A DNA stretch of 64,000 nt. Source: Lentimicrobium sp. (lineage in GTDB: Bacteria > Bacteroidota > Bacteroidia > Bacteroidales > Lentimicrobiaceae). The notes beneath the pieces were generated by a model, which did no database searches, was not told where the DNA came from, and worked only from the letters and a program-made list of their open reading frames with translations. Numbering within the stretch: position 1 is the stretch's first letter; each line of letters begins with the position of its first letter. The DNA is taken from positions 1-64,000 of the forward strand of contig JAMLHF010000015.1 of NCBI GenBank assembly GCA_023957275.1, written 5' to 3'. A program made the translations under genes and the position numbers. This document shows, in pieces, positions 60,195 to 64,000 of the stretch.

Positions 60195-61580
60195 ATGTAT
60201 AAAACTGAAGTGAGAGGACCACTGATTCTGGGCGACAAAAACTATCGCCAGATCAGCAGCGACATCATTGCCCCGATCGATCAGCCGATCCCCACCTGGT
60301 GGAAAGCGGTATTCGGGATTAGCATGCTGGCGACCCTGTTTGGCATATACGCCATGTATAAAACAGTGTCGGAAGGGATAGGAACCTGGGGGGTAAACAA
60401 CTCCGTTGGCTGGGGATGGGAAATCATCAACTTTGTATGGTGGATCGGTATCGGACACGCCGGTACGGCCTTTTCCATCTTCCTGCTGATCCTGCGCCAG
60501 AAATGGAGAACATCCATCAACCGTGCTGCAGAGGCTATGACTGTTGTTGCCGTCGGCGCAGCAGCCATTTTCCCCGCGCTGCATATGGGACGTGTATGGC
60601 TGGCATTCTTTATATTCCCCTACCCGAATACCCGCGGACCGCTCTGGGTTAACTTCAATTCCCCATTGTTCTGGGATTTCATCGCCATTTCTGCCTATCT
60701 GCTGATTTCAGCATCTTTCTGGTATTATGGAATGGTGCCTGATTTTGCAACCATCAGGGACAAAACCACCTCAAAAATCAAAAAAGCCGTTTACGGATTC
60801 TTCGCTTTCGGATGGACCGGATCATCCAGGGAATGGCTGCGCTATGAAGCCCTCAGCTATGTACTTGGAGGCATTGCCGCGGTGCTGGTAGTTTCTGTTC
60901 ACTCCATTGTATCCACCGACTTCGCGGTTTCGGTGATCCCGGGTTGGCACACCACCGTATTCCCGCCTTACTTTGTGGTGGGGGCAATTTTCTCAGGTTT
61001 CGCCATGGTAATGACCCTGATGATCATTATCCGAAAAATATATAAATTCCAGGATTATGTGACTGACTCCCACCTGAATGCTATTGCCAAAATCCTGATT
61101 TTCATTTCATTGATCATGGGAACAGCCTATGCTACGGAAATTTTCATCGCATGGTACTCAGGCAGCCAGTATGAGATGTTTACCTTCTTCAAAAACCGCA
61201 TAACCGGCGATTACACATTCCAGTTCTGGGCAATGGTGGTATGCAATGCCTTTATTCCTCAACTGTTCTGGTTTAAAAAGGTAAGGCAGAACCTGACCCT
61301 GGCTTTTATTATTTCGTTATTCATTAACCTTGGTATGTGGTACGAAAGGTTTAATATCCTGATCACTTCCCTGTCGAAAGATTACCTGCCTTCAAGCTGG
61401 ACAACCTACAGCCCGACATGGGTAGAAGTAGGGGTTTACATCGGCACACTGGGAATATTCGTATCCGGCGTATTGTTATTCTTCAAGTACATCCCGATGA
61501 TTGCCATCAGCGAAGTGAAGAGTATTTTAAAGGTGACCAGTATAAACAAGAACGACAAAAAACACATCAGCCATGAATAA
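60195..61580 (+). CDS. actC: ActC: NrfD-family quinol-oxidising membrane subunit of ACIII
   Basis: The 461-residue membrane protein has about ten transmembrane segments of the NrfD/PsrC type. Motifs such as WWIGIGHAGTAFSIFLLILRQKWRTSINRAAEAMT, in pieces, and MGTAYATEIFIAWYSG are typical of ACIII subunit C, the likely site of quinol oxidation and proton handling. It overlaps actD by 8 bp, so translation is probably coupled. Confidence 0.95.
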   Translation: MYKTEVRGPLILGDKNYRQISSDIIAPIDQPIPTWWKAVFGISMLATLFGIYAMYKTVSEGIGTWGVNNSVGWGWEIINFVWWIGIGHAGTAFSIFLLILRQKWRTSINRAAEAMTVVAVGAAAIFPALHMGRVWLAFFIFPYPNTRGPLWVNFNSPLFWDFIAISAYLLISASFWYYGMVPDFATIRDKTTSKIKKAVYGFFAFGWTGSSREWLRYEALSYVLGGIAAVLVVSVHSIVSTDFAVSVIPGWHTTVFPPYFVVGAIFSGFAMVMTLMIIIRKIYKFQDYVTDSHLNAIAKILIFISLIMGTAYATEIFIAWYSGSQYEMFTFFKNRITGDYTFQFWAMVVCNAFIPQLFWFKKVRQNLTLAFIISLFINLGMWYERFNILITSLSKDYLPSSWTTYSPTWVEVGVYIGTLGIFVSGVLLFFKYIPMIAISEVKSILKVTSINKNDKKHISHE

Positions 61581-62100
61581 TAACCATATCGTAGGCGTAT
61601 TCGACGATGAAGACACCCTGATGGAGGCTGTAAACGAAGTTAAAAAGAACGGCTTCGAGATCGGCGAGATATACACCCCCTACCCTGTTCATGAAGCCAT
61701 TGAAGCCATGGGCAAAAAATCACGGTTCACGCTGGCAGCCTTTATTTACGGGTTTCTTGGTGCGGCGGGTGTACTCGCGTTTATGTACTACACGGCTGTG
61801 ATCGACTGGCCGGTAAATTACGGCGGCAAGCCCACCAACGCCTTCCCATCGTTTATCGTTGTCACCATCGTGATCACCATCCTTACTGTGACCCTTGCCA
61901 GCCTTTTCACCTTCTCCGTCAGAGCGCAGATATACCCGGGCAAAGCTTACATTCTTCCCGATGCGAGATCGACCGACGATAAGTTTGTGATGATTTTCGA
62001 CAAAGCCCTGAGCGGCAGCAAAACCGGAGAACTGGAAGGGATTCTGAAAGAGAAAGGTGCAGTTGAAGTGTACGAAAAAGAGTTAAAACCACAAAAATAA
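61573..62100 (+). CDS. actD: ActD: DUF3341 membrane subunit of ACIII
   Basis: The 175-residue protein starts NNHIVGVFDDEDTLMEAV, an alpha/beta domain with the EIYTPYPVHEAIEAMG motif of DUF3341, followed by two transmembrane segments (FTLAAFIYGFLGAAGVLAFMYYT and FIVVTIVITILTVTLASLFTF, about 52-118). In known ACIII structures this subunit sits beside ActC. It overlaps actC by 8 bp and precedes actE by 5 bp. Confidence 0.93.
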   Translation: MNNNHIVGVFDDEDTLMEAVNEVKKNGFEIGEIYTPYPVHEAIEAMGKKSRFTLAAFIYGFLGAAGVLAFMYYTAVIDWPVNYGGKPTNAFPSFIVVTIVITILTVTLASLFTFSVRAQIYPGKAYILPDARSTDDKFVMIFDKALSGSKTGELEGILKEKGAVEVYEKELKPQK

Positions 62101-62105
62101 GCGGC

Positions 62106-62684
62106 ATGACAAAAAAACGAATCAACCGGGCTACCATTGCCGCCCTGTGTATAATGGTTATGACAGTTTCATGTGATCGCTCAAGAAACGACAAGGGTTT
62201 CGAGTATTTCCCAGATATGGCGCATTCGCTGGCCTACGAAACCTACGCCCCTAACCCCAACTTCGGCGACAGCATGACCATGCGTTTGCCGGCCGAAAAT
62301 ACCATTTCGCGTGAAATCATGCCTTATCCATATCCCAATACGCCTGAAGGCAGGGCGCTGGCTGCCGCGGAATTATCTAACCCGTTGGAGATGACCGGAG
62401 ATCATCTGAAAACAGGAAAAGAAAAATATGCCATATTCTGCCGGAATTGCCATGGTGCGCTGGGCGACGGCAACGGCTACCTGCACACCAGCGGCAGGTA
62501 TGCCATCAAACCGGCTTCGCTGCTCTCTGACAAGATGCTGGCTGCACCTGAATCGGATATTTTTCACGTAATCACAGCAGGTTATCAGGTGATGGGCGCA
62601 CACGGGCATATGATCAGGCCTGAAGACCGCTGGAAAATAGCCATGTTTGTGAAAAACGAATTGCAAGCCAACACTGTAAAATAA
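62106..62684 (+). CDS. actE: ActE: mono-haem cytochrome c lipoprotein of ACIII
   Basis: The 192-residue subunit has a lipoprotein signal (AALCIMVMTVSC, Cys at about 22) and one class I cytochrome c domain (about 95-190) with FCRNCHGALGDGNG, the haem-c site, and a later Met in YQVMGAHGHMI or the second HMI as axial ligand. It passes electrons from ActA to a soluble cytochrome or directly to the oxidase. It is 10 bp from actF. Confidence 0.93.
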   Translation: MTKKRINRATIAALCIMVMTVSCDRSRNDKGFEYFPDMAHSLAYETYAPNPNFGDSMTMRLPAENTISREIMPYPYPNTPEGRALAAAELSNPLEMTGDHLKTGKEKYAIFCRNCHGALGDGNGYLHTSGRYAIKPASLLSDKMLAAPESDIFHVITAGYQVMGAHGHMIRPEDRWKIAMFVKNELQANTVK

Positions 62685-62694
62685 AGGAGCTGAG

Positions 62695-63858
62695 ATGGAT
62701 ACAAAAATCACGCTGTCAAAGGGCTTTCAATATACAGCCATTGCGATGATCACTGCCGGTGCGGCTGTGATTATCTACAGTTTCATTGCTGACCCTGCAA
62801 GGGCCTGGGCCAACCTGCTGCTCAACAATTATATGTTCCTTTCCCTGGCTATTGGTGCCAGTTTTTTCATCGCCATCCAGCATATTTCACAGTCAGGCTG
62901 GTCGTCTATGTTTAAAAGAGTACCCGAAGCCATGATGGCTTACATCCCCTATGCAGGCATTATCATGCTTCTTTTGTATTTCGGCATGCATTCGGTTTAC
63001 CACTGGACCCATGCGGAAGCAATAGCATCAGACACGCTGATTCAGCATAAATCTCCCTATCTCAACATCCCGTTTTTCTTTATCAGGATGGTATTGTTCT
63101 TCATTGCATGGATGGTGATGACCCGCCTGATCAGAAATGCCTCGCTGGCCGAGGATACCCAGGGTGGCATGCTGTGGTTCGAAAAAAGCGAAACTTACTC
63201 GAAAATCCATATTTTCCTGCTGGCAGTAACCTTTTCATTCGCTTCCTTCGACTGGATCATGTCGCTGGATGTCCACTGGTTCAGCACCATTTTCTCGCTT
63301 AAGAATTTTGTCGCCGCATTTTTCCACGGTTCGGCAACAGTGGTCCTCGTGGTGATCCTCCTTCATGAAAAAGGCCATTTTAAAGCGCTCAACAAAAGTC
63401 ACATGCTCGATTTCTCCAGGTATATCTTCATGCTTTGTATTGTGTGGGGGTATTTTGCTTTCTCCCAATTCATGCTGATCTGGTACGGAAATATCCCTGA
63501 AGAAACCGAATACTTCGCCCATCGCTGGCACAGCGGATTCAAAGTGATTTTTTATGTCAATTTCTTTATTAACTGGTTCCTGCCTTTTGTTTTCCTGCTT
63601 CCCCAGGTGCTCAACAAGAACATCAGGGTTGTGAAAACGATTGCCATTCTGTTGATCGCAGGCCAGTACCTCGATCTCTATGAGCAAATCTTTCCGGCCG
63701 TGCTGCACCACCCTGTTTTTGGCATTACCGAGATTGGCTTTTTCATTGGTTTTGCAGGTCTTTTCATGTTTATAACGGCCAAAGCGCTGGCGGCAGCCCC
63801 GCTGATCCCCCGCAACCATCCTTACCTTGAAGAGAGTTTGCACCACCATGTACATTAG
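62695..63858 (+). CDS. actF: ActF: NrfD-like membrane subunit of ACIII
   Basis: A 387-residue polytopic protein with about ten transmembrane segments and the ACIII subunit F features FASFDWIMSLDVHWFSTIFSLKNFV (in pieces, about 180-205) and the His-rich C-terminus ESLHHHVH. It is homologous to ActC but is thought not to oxidise quinol. It closes the visible operon; a cytochrome c oxidase operon commonly follows in related genomes, though only 142 bases of downstream sequence are visible here. Confidence 0.93.
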   Translation: MDTKITLSKGFQYTAIAMITAGAAVIIYSFIADPARAWANLLLNNYMFLSLAIGASFFIAIQHISQSGWSSMFKRVPEAMMAYIPYAGIIMLLLYFGMHSVYHWTHAEAIASDTLIQHKSPYLNIPFFFIRMVLFFIAWMVMTRLIRNASLAEDTQGGMLWFEKSETYSKIHIFLLAVTFSFASFDWIMSLDVHWFSTIFSLKNFVAAFFHGSATVVLVVILLHEKGHFKALNKSHMLDFSRYIFMLCIVWGYFAFSQFMLIWYGNIPEETEYFAHRWHSGFKVIFYVNFFINWFLPFVFLLPQVLNKNIRVVKTIAILLIAGQYLDLYEQIFPAVLHHPVFGITEIGFFIGFAGLFMFITAKALAAAPLIPRNHPYLEESLHHHVH

Positions 63859-64000
63859 TACCTATTTTTGTTAACTTTGATTATCATGATTTCTGAATTC
63901 CTTTTCGTAATTAAGCCGGCTTACACGCACTGCACAGATGGACTGCAGATCGCTGAACACAACATAAGATGCTTTACGGGAAGGGTTTTCAATACGCAAA
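63859..64000. other. Unassigned end of window
   Basis: No gene can be supported. A plus frame from an ATG at 63886 (starting ISEFLFVIKPAYTHC) and a minus frame ending near 63875 (reading ...SYVVFSDLQSICAVRV...) both stay open to the edge. Neither has recognisable motifs, and the expected oxidase subunit II start is not seen. Confidence 0.4.

Noticed and set aside
63886..64000. Start of a cytochrome oxidase gene after actF
   Set aside because: The frame shows none of the expected membrane segments or copper motifs in the 38 codons visible.

Overview
The window looks like a chromosomal segment of a Bacteroidota bacterium, probably in or near the Bacteroidales/Marinilabiliales. The evidence is: TonB-dependent receptor plus DUF4249 lipoprotein, type IX secretion (T9SS) style C-terminal sorting domains, GWxTD and DUF3078 proteins, a complete Bat (aerotolerance) operon, an alternative complex III (ACIII) operon of the Bacteroidota type, and TAnnTTTG promoter -7 boxes. 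Shine-Dalgarno sequences are mostly weak. By eye the GC content is in the mid-forties, and gene density is high. I saw no prophage, transposase, CRISPR array or plasmid gene.

Layout. 1-5.4 kb: the 3' part of a giant multidomain surface protein, cut by the window edge. 5.6-14.3 kb: a Nudix-type regulator, acylphosphatase, a tight three-gene minus-strand operon (lipoprotein, MnmD tRNA methyltransferase, Nudix hydrolase), a DEDDy exonuclease, a secreted FKBP, a Cas4-like DUF2779 nuclease and a TlpA-type thioredoxin. 14.5-20.8 kb: DnaB, a conserved secreted protein that databases tend to call asparagine synthetase B, and a TonB-dependent receptor with its DUF4249 partner. 20.8-28.6 kb (mostly minus strand): FolA and ThyA, the hydrogenase maturase HydE, a GWxTD lipoprotein, an M23/LysM peptidase, a FadL-type porin and Ung. 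28.6-36 kb: a 42-residue lipoprotein, a small barrel-like protein, a type II NADH dehydrogenase and two T9SS cargo proteins. 36.2-47.6 kb: a C1B aminopeptidase, then the MoxR-DUF58-BatA-E operon followed by an ABC permease/ATPase pair. 47.7-53.7 kb: a double TonB-C protein, DUF3078, MscL, MscS, CorA and YaaA. 53.7-55.7 kb: palindromic repeats, tRNA-Ser(CGA), a barrel-like protein and a structured 550-bp leader. 55.7-63.9 kb: the six-gene ACIII operon actABCDEF.

How the genes fit together. NDH-2 (NADH to quinone) and ACIII (quinol to cytochrome c) are two steps of one aerobic respiratory chain; the terminal oxidase would be expected outside the window. HydE implies [FeFe]-hydrogenase metabolism elsewhere in the genome, so the organism probably switches between fermentative or anaerobic and oxygen-respiring modes. 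The Bat operon fits that lifestyle. MscL, MscS and CorA form an osmotic/ion block.

The least explained signals are mostly non-coding: a three-copy hairpin repeat in which one copy has the same flanks but a different stem; a pair of about 77-bp similar elements 18.7 kb apart; and the leader of the ACIII operon, with a UUCG-capped terminator-like hairpin and a LacI-type palindrome. Among proteins, the oddest are the DUF2779 protein with an apparently lost second active site, the seven-haem ActA, and the secreted 'asparagine synthetase B'.
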